DNA from: Janthinobacterium lividum PAMC 25724
GTDB taxonomy: Bacteria; Pseudomonadota; Gammaproteobacteria; Burkholderiales; Burkholderiaceae_D
DNA length: 64,000 nucleotides
Assembly: GCA_000242815.2 (NCBI GenBank)
Contig: AHHB01000019.1
Span: 1-64,000 of the forward strand
Direction of reading: 5' to 3'
The translations under genes and the position numbers were made by a program. Shown piece after piece: positions 46,330 through 56,092 of the stretch (within the stretch, counting starts at the first letter, position 1; every line of letters begins with the position of its first letter). Below the pieces are notes generated by a model. The model ran no database searches. It was not told the origin of the DNA and saw only the letters and a list, made by a program, of their open reading frames with translations.

Positions 46330-47814
46330 GTGAACCAAGACTATTCAGGCAACACCCAACTCTGGAATGAAGACCTCGCACCCACCACGGCGGCGCAGCG
46401 CACCTGGCGCTGGTACCATTTCGCCGCGCTGTGGGTGGGCATGGTGATGTGTATTCCCGCCTACACCCTGTCGGCCAGCCTGATCGACAGCGGCATGTCC
46501 GGTTATCAGGCCGTGCTGACGGTCTTTCTCGCCAACGCCATCGTGCTTCTGCCCATGCTGCTGATCGGCCATGCGGGCACCAAGTACGGCATCCCGTATG
46601 CCGTGCTGGCGCGCGCTTCGTTCGGCACCATGGGTGCGCGCTTGCCGGCGCTGATGCGCGCCATCGTCGCCTGCGGCTGGTATGGCATCCAGACCTGGTT
46701 CGGCGGGCAGATGATCTATACCCTGATGGGCGTGCTGATAGGGCATGAACTGGGCGGCGAGAAGATCGCAGGCCTGGGCATCAACGGCAGCCAGTTGCTG
46801 TGCTTCCTGGCTTTCTGGGCCATCCAGTTCTATTTCATCCTGCATGGCATGGAATCGATCCGCAAGCTCGAAACGTACACGGCGCCGCTGAAAATCCTCA
46901 TCTGCTTCGTGCTGCTGTACTGGGTGCATAGCAAGGCCGGTGGCGTGGGCGCGCTGCTGGACCAGCCATCCCAATTCATCCCCGGTGGTAAAAAAGCGGG
47001 CCAGTTCTGGAGTGTTTTCTGGCCATCGTTGACGGCCATGGTGGGTTTTTGGGCTACTCTGGCACTGAATATTCCCGACTTTACGCGCTTCGCCAAAACG
47101 CAGCACGACCAGATCGTGGGTCAATCGGTCGGCTTGCCGGTGCCTATGGGATTGCTGGCCATGCTGGCCGTGATCGTCACGGCAGGCTCCGTGGTCATGT
47201 ATGGCAAGGCCATCTGGGACCCCGTCGATCTGGCCAGCCGCATGACGGGCGCGGCCGTGCTGATCGCCCTGATCATCCTGTTGATCGACACGGTGAGCGT
47301 CAACCTGGCGGCCAACCTGGTGGGACCGGCCTATGATTTTTCTTCGCTGGCACCCAAGCAGATTTCGTACAAGATGGGCGGCTACATCACTGCCTTCATC
47401 GCCATTGTCATGATGCCGTGGAAGGTGCTCGAGTCGACGCAGGGCTATATCTTTACGTGGCTGATCGGCTACTCTGCCCTGCTCGGTCCCATCGCCGGCA
47501 TCCTCATCGTCGACTACTACTTTGTGCGCAAGACGCAGCTCGATGTCAAGCAACTGTACCGCGATGACGGCATCTATTCATATGGCAATGGCTGGAACAT
47601 GGCAGCGCTGATCGCCTTTGTCGTCGCCGTGCTGCCCAATATCCCGGGCTTCCTGAATGCGGCCTTTCCCACGGCGTTTCCCGACGTGGCTGAAGGCTTT
47701 AAAACGATTTACACCTATGCCTGGTTCGTGGGCGTGGCCATCGCCGCAGCCGTCTACGGCGTCATGATGAAGGGCAAGACGGCGGCGCGCGTACAGCAGG
47801 TGCCGCAGTCCTGA
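46330..47814 (+). CDS. NCS1-family permease for nucleobases or hydantoin/allantoin
   Basis: The 494-aa inner-membrane protein has about 12 hydrophobic helices and NCS1 signatures: NEDLAPTTAAQRTWRWYHFAALW at the N-terminus, ARASFGTMGARLPALMRAIVACGWYGIQTWFGG, and SVNLAANLVGPAYDFSSLAPKQISYK. The start codon is GTG with GGAG upstream. Between the dihydropyrimidine dehydrogenase and dihydropyrimidinase genes, uracil, thymine or dihydropyrimidines are the likely cargo, but NCS1 substrates are hard to call from sequence. Confidence 0.92.
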   Translation: MNQDYSGNTQLWNEDLAPTTAAQRTWRWYHFAALWVGMVMCIPAYTLSASLIDSGMSGYQAVLTVFLANAIVLLPMLLIGHAGTKYGIPYAVLARASFGTMGARLPALMRAIVACGWYGIQTWFGGQMIYTLMGVLIGHELGGEKIAGLGINGSQLLCFLAFWAIQFYFILHGMESIRKLETYTAPLKILICFVLLYWVHSKAGGVGALLDQPSQFIPGGKKAGQFWSVFWPSLTAMVGFWATLALNIPDFTRFAKTQHDQIVGQSVGLPVPMGLLAMLAVIVTAGSVVMYGKAIWDPVDLASRMTGAAVLIALIILLIDTVSVNLAANLVGPAYDFSSLAPKQISYKMGGYITAFIAIVMMPWKVLESTQGYIFTWLIGYSALLGPIAGILIVDYYFVRKTQLDVKQLYRDDGIYSYGNGWNMAALIAFVVAVLPNIPGFLNAAFPTAFPDVAEGFKTIYTYAWFVGVAIAAAVYGVMMKGKTAARVQQVPQS

Positions 47815-47826
47815 TCGTTTCGATAA

Positions 47827-49227
<1,401 letters not shown>

Positions 49228-49242
49228 ATTCAGGAGGTAAAA

Positions 49243-50490
49243 ATGGCTGATCTACGCGATGATCTACGCATTAATGGTGAACGATTGTGGGCAGCGCTGA
49301 TGCAACTGGCGCAGATCGGCGCGACGCCGAAGGGCGGCGTGAAGCGCCTGGCCCTGACGGACCTGGACAAACAGGGGCGCGACCTAGTGGTGGGCTGGGG
49401 CCGCGCAGCGGGCATGAGCATCACCATCGACCAGATCGGCAATGTCTTCATGCGCCGCGACGGCATTGACAATAGCTTGCCGCCCGTGATGACGGGCAGC
49501 CATATCGACACGCAACCCACGGGCGGCAAGTTCGATGGCAATTACGGCGTGCTGGCGGGCCTGGAAGTGGTGCGCACCCTGAACGATCTGAAAATCAAGA
49601 CGCAAGCGCCGATCGAGGTGGCCTTCTGGACCAACGAGGAAGGCTCGCGCTTCGTGCCCGTGATGATGGGTTCCGGCGTGTTTTGCGGCGCCTTCTCGCT
49701 CGAAACCGCATATGCGGCGAAAGACACGGAAGGGAAAACGGTGGGCGAGGAGCTGGCGCGCATCGGCTATCGTGGAGACCAGGTACCGGGCGAGCATCCC
49801 ATTGGCGCGTATTTTGAAACGCATATCGAGCAGGGCCCCGTGCTGGAAGACGCCGACAAGGTCATCGGCGTGGTGCCCGCCGTGATGGGACTGTCGTGGT
49901 ATGACTGCGTCGTGACGGGCATGGAAGCGCACGCGGGACCGACCCCCATGGGGCTGCGCAAGGATGCGTTGCAGGTGGCCACTGGCATCATGCAGGAAGT
50001 CGTCGCCATCGCCAATCGCTATCCGCCATACGGACGCGGCACGGTGGGCATGGTGCAGGTGTTCCCGAACAGCCGCAACGTGATCCCCGGCGAAGTGACA
50101 TTCAGCATCGACCTGCGCAATGTGAACGATGATCTGCTCAACGCCATGCACGGCGAAATCACGGCCTTCATCGACGCCACGCGCACCGCTACGGGACTCG
50201 ATATCTCTCTTGAGCGGGTTTCCTATTACCCGCCATGCCCGTTCCACACCGACTGCGTGGACGCCGTGCGCAATGCCACGGCAAAGCTGGGCTACTCGGT
50301 GATGGACGTGGTTTCCGGCGCTGGTCACGACGCCATCTACGCGGCCCGGCTGGCGCCGGCCGGCATGATCTTCGTGCCCTGTAAGGATGGCATCAGCCAC
50401 AATGAAATCGAAGACGCCAAGCCCGAACACCTGGAAGCTGGCTGCAATGTGTTGCTGCACGCGATGCTGGAGCGGGCCGTGGCCGTGTAG
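49243..50490 (+). CDS. N-carbamoyl-beta-alanine amidohydrolase (beta-ureidopropionase)
   Basis: This Zn-dependent M20-type hydrolase of 415 aa releases beta-alanine (or 3-aminoisobutyrate), CO2 and ammonia. Metal ligands and pocket motifs: MTGSHIDTQPTGGKFDGNYG, FWTNEEGSRFVPVMMGSGVF, FETHIEQGPVLED and SGAGHDAIYAARL. AGGAGG lies before the ATG, 15 bp after hydA. The beta-alanine product feeds the aminotransferase at 40.7 kb. Its fold is shared with the AllC part of the protein encoded at 52-53.7 kb. Confidence 0.93.
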   Translation: MADLRDDLRINGERLWAALMQLAQIGATPKGGVKRLALTDLDKQGRDLVVGWGRAAGMSITIDQIGNVFMRRDGIDNSLPPVMTGSHIDTQPTGGKFDGNYGVLAGLEVVRTLNDLKIKTQAPIEVAFWTNEEGSRFVPVMMGSGVFCGAFSLETAYAAKDTEGKTVGEELARIGYRGDQVPGEHPIGAYFETHIEQGPVLEDADKVIGVVPAVMGLSWYDCVVTGMEAHAGPTPMGLRKDALQVATGIMQEVVAIANRYPPYGRGTVGMVQVFPNSRNVIPGEVTFSIDLRNVNDDLLNAMHGEITAFIDATRTATGLDISLERVSYYPPCPFHTDCVDAVRNATAKLGYSVMDVVSGAGHDAIYAARLAPAGMIFVPCKDGISHNEIEDAKPEHLEAGCNVLLHAMLERAVAV

Positions 50491-50546
50491 CTGTCGCTGC
50501 GCGGCGATGCTATGCTGGGCGTCTTGCGACAACAGGCGGCCCAGCG

Positions 50547-51959
50547 ATGAGCATTTCCGATACCGATACCGATACCGATACCCGGCAGCGTCCGGCCGCG
50601 CAGCACGCTGCGCGTGGCGGCGAACTGCTGTCGATGGGCGACGCGGCGGGTGCGCAGGCGTGTTTCCAGCAGGCGCTGGCACTTGACCCCGACAACGTGT
50701 TTGCCCTGGCCAACCTGGCCTGGATGGGGGAACAGGAGGGCGCACTCGAATACGCCGTGGCCTTGTACCTGCGCGCGCTGGCGCACATGCCGGACGATAC
50801 GCATCTGCTGCAAAACCTGGGCGCGCTGCTGCTGCGCATGCGTCGCATGGAGGAAGCCGAGCAAATCTTGCGCCGCGTGCTGGCGCTGGAGCCGGAACGC
50901 TCTTCCGCCTGGTCCAACCTGGGCGTGCTGCAGGCCAGCCTGCAGCGCGAAACACAGGCAGAGCGTTGCTACCGCCATGCCATGGAACTCGATCCGGCCT
51001 ACGCGAACGCGCGCTACAACCTCGCCTACCTGCTGCTGCGCCAGGGACGCCTGGCGGAAGGCTGGCAAATGCTCGAAGCGCGGCCGCAACCGTCCGCGTT
51101 TGGCGACTACTTTGACTTCCCGCGCTGGCAGGGGGAGTCGCTGGCCGGCAAGTCGCTGCTGATCTGCCCCGAAGCGGGCATGGGCGATATGCTGCTGCTG
51201 TGCCGCTACGTGCCCTTGCTGCGCGATATGGGCGCGGCCAGCGTGTCGCTACTGTGCCATGCGCCGCTCAAGGCGCTGCTGCAGACCGTGCCTGGCATCG
51301 ACGAGGTGCTGGCCATCGGCGAGGCGGTCGCGCAGGGCGGACGCGATTATTGGGTCGCCCTGCTGAGCATTCCCGGCCTGTGTGGTACGGTCCTGGAAAC
51401 GATACCGTCGAACGTGCCGTATGTGCACGCGGATGCGTGCGCCGTGGCCGCCTGGGCCGCGCGCTTGCCACCCGCGCCGCTGCGCGTGGGCCTGGCCTGG
51501 CGAGGCAATCGCGCATTTGAAAACGATGGCGAGCGTTCGCTGGCGGCGCTCGACGCGCTGGCGCCGCTGGGAGCGGTGGCCGGCGTGCAGTTTGTCAGCT
51601 TGCAGAAGGGTGCCGGCGAGGATGACACTTCGGCGTCACTGGCCCTGGTCGGCGGTGGCGCAGCGCTGGGCGACATGGCCGATACGGCGGCGCTGATCGC
51701 CAACCTGGACCTGGTGATCAGCGTCGATACGGCCGTGGCGCACTTGGCGGGCGCATTGGGTACGCCGTGCTGGCTGCTGTTGCCGCACTACCGGCCCGAC
51801 TGGCGCTGGCTGGCGGGGCGCAGCGATAGTCCCTGGTATTGCGCGATGCGCCTTTTCCACCAGCCTGCGCCAGGCGGCTGGGCACCGTTGATCGCGCAGG
51901 TGGCCGAGCAGCTGACGCGCTGGCGACAGAAGACGCTCCGCGCCGGGAGTGACTCTTAG
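50547..51959 (+). CDS. TPR protein with C-terminal glycosyltransferase family 9-like domain
   Basis: The 470-aa protein begins with an Asp-Thr repeat (residues 5-12) encoded by four copies of CCGATA (50557-50580). Tetratricopeptide repeats occupy about 20-170 (AQACFQQALALDPDNVFALANLAWM and following units). The rest resembles heptosyltransferase-type GT9 enzymes: LLICPEAGMGDMLLLCRYVPLL near 205 and DLVISVDTAVAHLAGALGTPCWLLLP near 390. Such proteins usually modify glycans or proteins. It does not fit the pyrimidine pathway and ends in a 4-bp overlap with the convergent uraD-allC gene. Confidence 0.85.
   Translation: MSISDTDTDTDTRQRPAAQHAARGGELLSMGDAAGAQACFQQALALDPDNVFALANLAWMGEQEGALEYAVALYLRALAHMPDDTHLLQNLGALLLRMRRMEEAEQILRRVLALEPERSSAWSNLGVLQASLQRETQAERCYRHAMELDPAYANARYNLAYLLLRQGRLAEGWQMLEARPQPSAFGDYFDFPRWQGESLAGKSLLICPEAGMGDMLLLCRYVPLLRDMGAASVSLLCHAPLKALLQTVPGIDEVLAIGEAVAQGGRDYWVALLSIPGLCGTVLETIPSNVPYVHADACAVAAWAARLPPAPLRVGLAWRGNRAFENDGERSLAALDALAPLGAVAGVQFVSLQKGAGEDDTSASLALVGGGAALGDMADTAALIANLDLVISVDTAVAHLAGALGTPCWLLLPHYRPDWRWLAGRSDSPWYCAMRLFHQPAPGGWAPLIAQVAEQLTRWRQKTLRAGSDS
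50557..50580 (+). repeat. hexanucleotide repeat (CCGATA)x4
   Basis: Four perfect tandem copies of CCGATA lie ten bases into the TPR-glycosyltransferase gene. Changes in copy number would add or remove Asp-Thr pairs without shifting the frame. Confidence 0.9.
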
Positions 51960-53716
51960 TCGTGGGGCTTGGGCTGGAACTGGCGCAAAAACGCCAGCAG
52001 TGCGCGCGCTGCCATGTCGGCGTCGTCCGCCGTCATGGTTTCCAGCGGATTGTGGCTGATGCCGCCATTGCCGCAGCGCGTAAACAGCATGGCGACGTCG
52101 GTGATGGCGGCCATGGCCATGGCGTCGTGGCCGGCGCCCGACAGCAGCGCATATGGTTCGATGCCGACCGATTCCACGGCCTGCGCCAGCTGCGCCATCA
52201 GCCATGGCGCGCATGGCGCGGCACGCGCCGACAGCAGCAGTTCCAGCTGGCAGTCGATCTGGCGCCGCGCGCAGATGGCGGCGATGCCATGGAGGATGTC
52301 GTCGACGGCCGCCTGGCGTACCGCGTCGCTGGCGGCGCGGATATCGAGCGACAGGGTGCAGGCGCCGGCGATCACATTGACGGAACCGTTGGGCACCTGC
52401 AACTGGCCTACTGTGCCGACCAGCGCCTCGCCCTGCTTGCAGCGCTGCTCCACCAGCAAGATGATTTCGGCGGCCGCGCTGGCGGCATCCTTGCGCATGG
52501 TCATGGGCGTGGTGCCCGCGTGGCTGGCCACGCCGCCAAGATTGACCAGGTAGCGCGAGCTGCCGGCAATCGCCGTCACCACGCCCAGCGGCAAATCGCG
52601 CTCCAGCAGTACGGGCCCTTGCTCGATATGCACTTCCACATAGCCGAGCAAGTCGGACGGATCACGCGCGATGGCGCCGATGGCGCTGGCCTCGTGGCCG
52701 GCGCCAGCCAGCGCCTCGCGCATGCTCACGCCATTCGTGTCGCACTGTTCCAGCAGCGACAAGTCGAACTTGCCGGTGACAGCCGTGCTGCCCAGGAAGG
52801 TGCTCTTGAAGCGCACGCCTTCCTCTTCGGCGAAGCCGACGATCTCGACATGAAACGGCAGTTTTTCACCCCGCGCATGCAGGTGGCGCACGACGGCGAT
52901 CGGCAGCACGATACCTAGCCGGCCGTCGTACTTGCCGCCGTTGCGCACCGTGTCGTAATGCGATCCGGTCATCAGTGTCTTTGCGCCCGGCACGTCGGAC
53001 AGGTAGCGTCCGACGACATTGCCGACGGCGTCGATTTGCACCTGCATGCCCGCGTCGCGCATCCAGTCGGCCAGTTGCGCGGCCGTCTTCTGGTGGGCCG
53101 GCGTCAGGTAGGCGCAGGTCAGGTTGTCATCGCTGTCGCTCCAGGCGGCCAGCGTTTCCGCATGCTGCATGATGGCCGGGCCGAAGTCCAGGCGCACGTC
53201 GAACAAGTCATTGAGGCGCAGTTCGGCGATGCGCTTGATCTGGCGCAGCGATTCGGACAGTTCGTCGGCGTGACGGTTTTTCAGGCGTCGTGCAAACGTG
53301 GCGATGATGTCCTGGCGTGTCAAGCCTTCCCCCGTCGGGCCCTTGACGGCGAGGATGAAGGGAAAACCGAACTTGGCGTTGTACTCGCCGTTGAGATGCT
53401 GCAGCGTGGCGAATTCCTCGGTGCTGCATAGATGCAAGCCGGACTTGGCCTGCTCGCGCGTCGATTCCGCCGTCAATTGTCCCGCGATGGCGGCTTTGCC
53501 GGCCAGTTCGGGATGGGCGCGTATCAGCCCCAGCTGCTCTTCGGGGGAGGCCAGCGCGAGTACGCGCTGGAGTTCCGTCTTCAGTGCCGTCAGGCTGGCA
53601 AACGGCCGGGCTGCGGCCGCGCGCTGGGCGATCCAGGGCGAATGTTCATAGATGCCATGCAGTTGCGCGATAAAATCGGCCTGGCTGCCGGTGTTCAGGT
53701 CTGAAAGGGTGGTCAT
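51956..53716 (-). CDS. fused OHCU decarboxylase and allantoate amidohydrolase (UraD-AllC)
   Basis: The 586-aa protein joins two purine enzymes. Residues about 1-170 are the OHCU decarboxylase, with catalytic His68 in AHPELAGKAA and FGFPFILAVKG, giving S-allantoin. Residues about 175-586 are an M20-type allantoate amidohydrolase: TGSHYDTVRNGGKYDGRLG, GFAEEEGVRFKSTFLGS, EVHIEQGPVL, SGAGHDAMAM. The start at 53716 (MTTLSDLNTG) was chosen over the longer frame. The two activities are not consecutive: PuuE, encoded at 1.7 kb, acts between them. The stop codons of this and the convergent TPR gene overlap. Confidence 0.94.
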   Translation of the reverse strand: MTTLSDLNTGSQADFIAQLHGIYEHSPWIAQRAAAARPFASLTALKTELQRVLALASPEEQLGLIRAHPELAGKAAIAGQLTAESTREQAKSGLHLCSTEEFATLQHLNGEYNAKFGFPFILAVKGPTGEGLTRQDIIATFARRLKNRHADELSESLRQIKRIAELRLNDLFDVRLDFGPAIMQHAETLAAWSDSDDNLTCAYLTPAHQKTAAQLADWMRDAGMQVQIDAVGNVVGRYLSDVPGAKTLMTGSHYDTVRNGGKYDGRLGIVLPIAVVRHLHARGEKLPFHVEIVGFAEEEGVRFKSTFLGSTAVTGKFDLSLLEQCDTNGVSMREALAGAGHEASAIGAIARDPSDLLGYVEVHIEQGPVLLERDLPLGVVTAIAGSSRYLVNLGGVASHAGTTPMTMRKDAASAAAEIILLVEQRCKQGEALVGTVGQLQVPNGSVNVIAGACTLSLDIRAASDAVRQAAVDDILHGIAAICARRQIDCQLELLLSARAAPCAPWLMAQLAQAVESVGIEPYALLSGAGHDAMAMAAITDVAMLFTRCGNGGISHNPLETMTADDADMAARALLAFLRQFQPKPHD

Positions 53717-53789
53717 GGTTTTCCGATCATGCAAGCGGTGATGATAGCGCCCCGTTCCTGCGTCCATTATATGCGCGCGTTGATAGCGG

Positions 53790-54728
53790 CTATCGTTGTA
53801 CCAGCGCCTTGGCGGCAGCGCTGACCAGGTCGCGCAGCCATTTGTGTTCTGGGGCCTGGTGCACGCGCTGGTGCCACAGCTGGTAAAAGCGCATGGGCGG
53901 GAATTTCAATGGCACCGTATACGTCTTCAGCGGCAGGGTTTTTTCATAGAAGCGCATGAATTGCCGGCCCGTGGTGAGCACCAGGTCGGTCTGCGTCAGC
54001 ATATAGGGAATCAGGCCGAAATATGCCGACTCCACCACCACGTTGCGCTGCAGGTTCTGACGCTCCAGAAAGGCATCGATGACGCCATGGTAGCCCGGCA
54101 TCATCTGCGACGGCGCCACGTGGGGCAGGCTCAGATAATCGTCGAGCGTCATGGCGTCGCTGGCCGTGCGGCGCGCATAGGCGTTTTCCGCATGCATGGC
54201 GCAGATGATGGGATCTTCGAACAGCTTCGAGATGTGCAGATGAGCGGGCGGCTCGTCCCAGTTGGCGATGACCAGGTCCAGCCCGCCGTCGGACAGTTGG
54301 CGGATATGGTCGATGCCCGGCCCCAGGCTGTGCAGCACCACGCGGCTTTTCGGCGAACCGCGACGCAGCATGGCCACCACATTGGGCAGGAACTGGCTGT
54401 CCAGGTAGTCGGGCGCAGCGATATGGAAGGTGCGCGCCTCTTCCTGGGCCACGAACGGCGTCTTCTTGATGAACAGGCTCTCGGTCTGGTCGAGGATGCG
54501 CTTGGCCGGATTGAGCAGGCTTTCACCATGCTGTGTGGGGACCATGCCGCGCGCGCCGCGTACCAGCAGCGGGTCGCCCGTTAATTCGCGCAGCTTGCGC
54601 AAGGAGGCGGAAATCGACGGCTGCGGCTGATTGAGTTTGAGCGCCACGCGCGAGACATTCTTTTCCACCAGCAGCAGGTAAAGGATGCGGATCAAGTGCA
54701 GGTCGAGGTGTTGTGGCAGGCTGGACAT
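53790..54728 (-). CDS. LysR-family regulator divergent from puuD
   Basis: The 312-aa regulator has an N-terminal helix-turn-helix (MSSLPQHLDLHLIRILYLLLVEKNVSRVALKLNQPQPSISASLRKLREL) and an effector domain from about residue 95. It is transcribed away from puuD across a 131-bp gap containing a perfect LysR-type palindrome. Likely role: sensing urate or another purine intermediate and controlling puuD and perhaps the uraD-allC gene. The effector is inferred. Confidence 0.93.
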   Translation of the reverse strand: MSSLPQHLDLHLIRILYLLLVEKNVSRVALKLNQPQPSISASLRKLRELTGDPLLVRGARGMVPTQHGESLLNPAKRILDQTESLFIKKTPFVAQEEARTFHIAAPDYLDSQFLPNVVAMLRRGSPKSRVVLHSLGPGIDHIRQLSDGGLDLVIANWDEPPAHLHISKLFEDPIICAMHAENAYARRTASDAMTLDDYLSLPHVAPSQMMPGYHGVIDAFLERQNLQRNVVVESAYFGLIPYMLTQTDLVLTTGRQFMRFYEKTLPLKTYTVPLKFPPMRFYQLWHQRVHQAPEHKWLRDLVSAAAKALVQR

Positions 54729-54753
54729 GGGGTGGCGGCTTCGTTGTATATCG

Positions 54754-54770
54754 ATTTGAATATGTCAAAT
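54754..54770. promoter_or_regulatory. LysR-type palindrome in the lysR-puuD gap
   Basis: ATTTGA (54754-54759), 5 bp, TCAAAT (54765-54770) is a perfect inverted repeat that contains the T-N11-A pattern of LysR boxes. It lies 26 bp from the regulator start and about 90 bp from puuD, where a LysR protein would both repress its own gene and activate puuD. Confidence 0.6.
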
Positions 54771-54859
54771 ATACGATATTTTTCATGTGAAGGGCGGTAA
54801 ATCCGTTTATCTTGTGTAGATTGGCACGAATATGGCTTCGGTCTGACTTGAGGAAATTT

Positions 54860-56092
54860 ATGGAAGTATTTGCCTACCTGATTCCGTACGGCCTTGAGTG
54901 GCTGAACCTGATCGTTCGCTGGTTGCACGTCATCACGGGCATCGCCTGGATCGGTGCGTCCTTCTATTTCGTCTGGCTCGACAACTCGATCCGCCCGCCG
55001 GCACCCGGTTCCGAGCTGGCGAAGAAGGGCGTCTCCGGAGAATTATGGGCCGTGCATGGCGGCGGCTTCTACAACCCGCAAAAATACCTGCTGGCGCCGG
55101 CCGAACTGCCGAAGGAACTGCACTGGTTCAAGTGGGAAGCGTATTCGACCTGGTTGTCCGGCTTTGCGCTGCTGACGATTGCCTATTACTTCAATGCCCA
55201 GGCCATGATGATCGACAAATCCGTGGCCGACATCAGCAGCGCGCAAGCCGTTGGTATCGGCATCGCCACCCTGGTCATAGGCTGGACTGTGTACGACCTG
55301 CTATGCCGTTCCCCGCTTGCCAAGCATGAACTGTGGTTCGGCGTGACGGTGTTTGCGCTGATCGTCGGCGCTGCGTATGTGCTGACGCACTTGTTGAGCG
55401 GGCGCGCCGCCTACATCCACGTGGGTGCCATGATTGGCAGCATCATGGTGGCCAATGTGCTCATGCTCATCATTCCCGGTCAGCGCAAGATGGTCGAAGC
55501 CATGGCTGCCGGCAAGCTGCCCGATCCCAAGCACGGCCTGAAAGCCAAGCAGCGCAGCGTGCATAATAATTACTTTACCTTGCCGGTGCTGTTCATCATG
55601 ATCAGCAACCACTACGCGATGACCTACCGGAACGATCACGCCTGGCTGGTGCTGGCGCTGATCATGGCGGCCGGTGTCTTCATACGCCACTTCTTCAATC
55701 TGCGCCACAAGGGCCGGGTTGAGTGGCGCTATCCGGCCATCGGCGTGGCACTGTTGTTGGGCGTGGCCGTGGCCATCGCGCCGAAAGCGCCCGTGGCTGT
55801 GGCGGGGGCGCCTGCGCTGGATCCGGCAGCGCAGTTCAAGAGCGTGCATGCCATCATTGCCCAGCGCTGCGCTACCTGCCACTCGGCGCGGCCCACGCAG
55901 CCCGGTTTTGCCACCGCGCCAGCGGGCATGATGCTCGATAATGAAGCGCAGATTCGCCAGCACGCAGCGCAAATCTACCAGCAGGCCATCGAGCTCAAAG
56001 CCATGCCGATCGGGAACCTGACCAACATCACCGACGCCGAGCGCAATGAACTGGGCGCCTGGCTACAACAGACCATGCAAGGAGCAAAATGA
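54860..56092 (+). CDS. puuD: urate oxidase PuuD, membrane-bound with cytochrome c domain
   Basis: PuuD oxidises urate to 5-hydroxyisourate, passing electrons to its own cytochrome c instead of making hydrogen peroxide. The start at 54860 (MEVFAYLIPYGLEWLNLIVRWLHVITGIAWIGASFYFVWLDN) follows GAGG; 410 aa. About eight membrane helices form the N-terminal urate hydroxylase domain. The C-terminal cytochrome c domain has the haem site Cys337-Ala-Thr-Cys340-His341 and an axial Met candidate in AIELKAMPIGN. The product feeds UraH, UraD-AllC and PuuE. Confidence 0.95.
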   Translation: MEVFAYLIPYGLEWLNLIVRWLHVITGIAWIGASFYFVWLDNSIRPPAPGSELAKKGVSGELWAVHGGGFYNPQKYLLAPAELPKELHWFKWEAYSTWLSGFALLTIAYYFNAQAMMIDKSVADISSAQAVGIGIATLVIGWTVYDLLCRSPLAKHELWFGVTVFALIVGAAYVLTHLLSGRAAYIHVGAMIGSIMVANVLMLIIPGQRKMVEAMAAGKLPDPKHGLKAKQRSVHNNYFTLPVLFIMISNHYAMTYRNDHAWLVLALIMAAGVFIRHFFNLRHKGRVEWRYPAIGVALLLGVAVAIAPKAPVAVAGAPALDPAAQFKSVHAIIAQRCATCHSARPTQPGFATAPAGMMLDNEAQIRQHAAQIYQQAIELKAMPIGNLTNITDAERNELGAWLQQTMQGAK

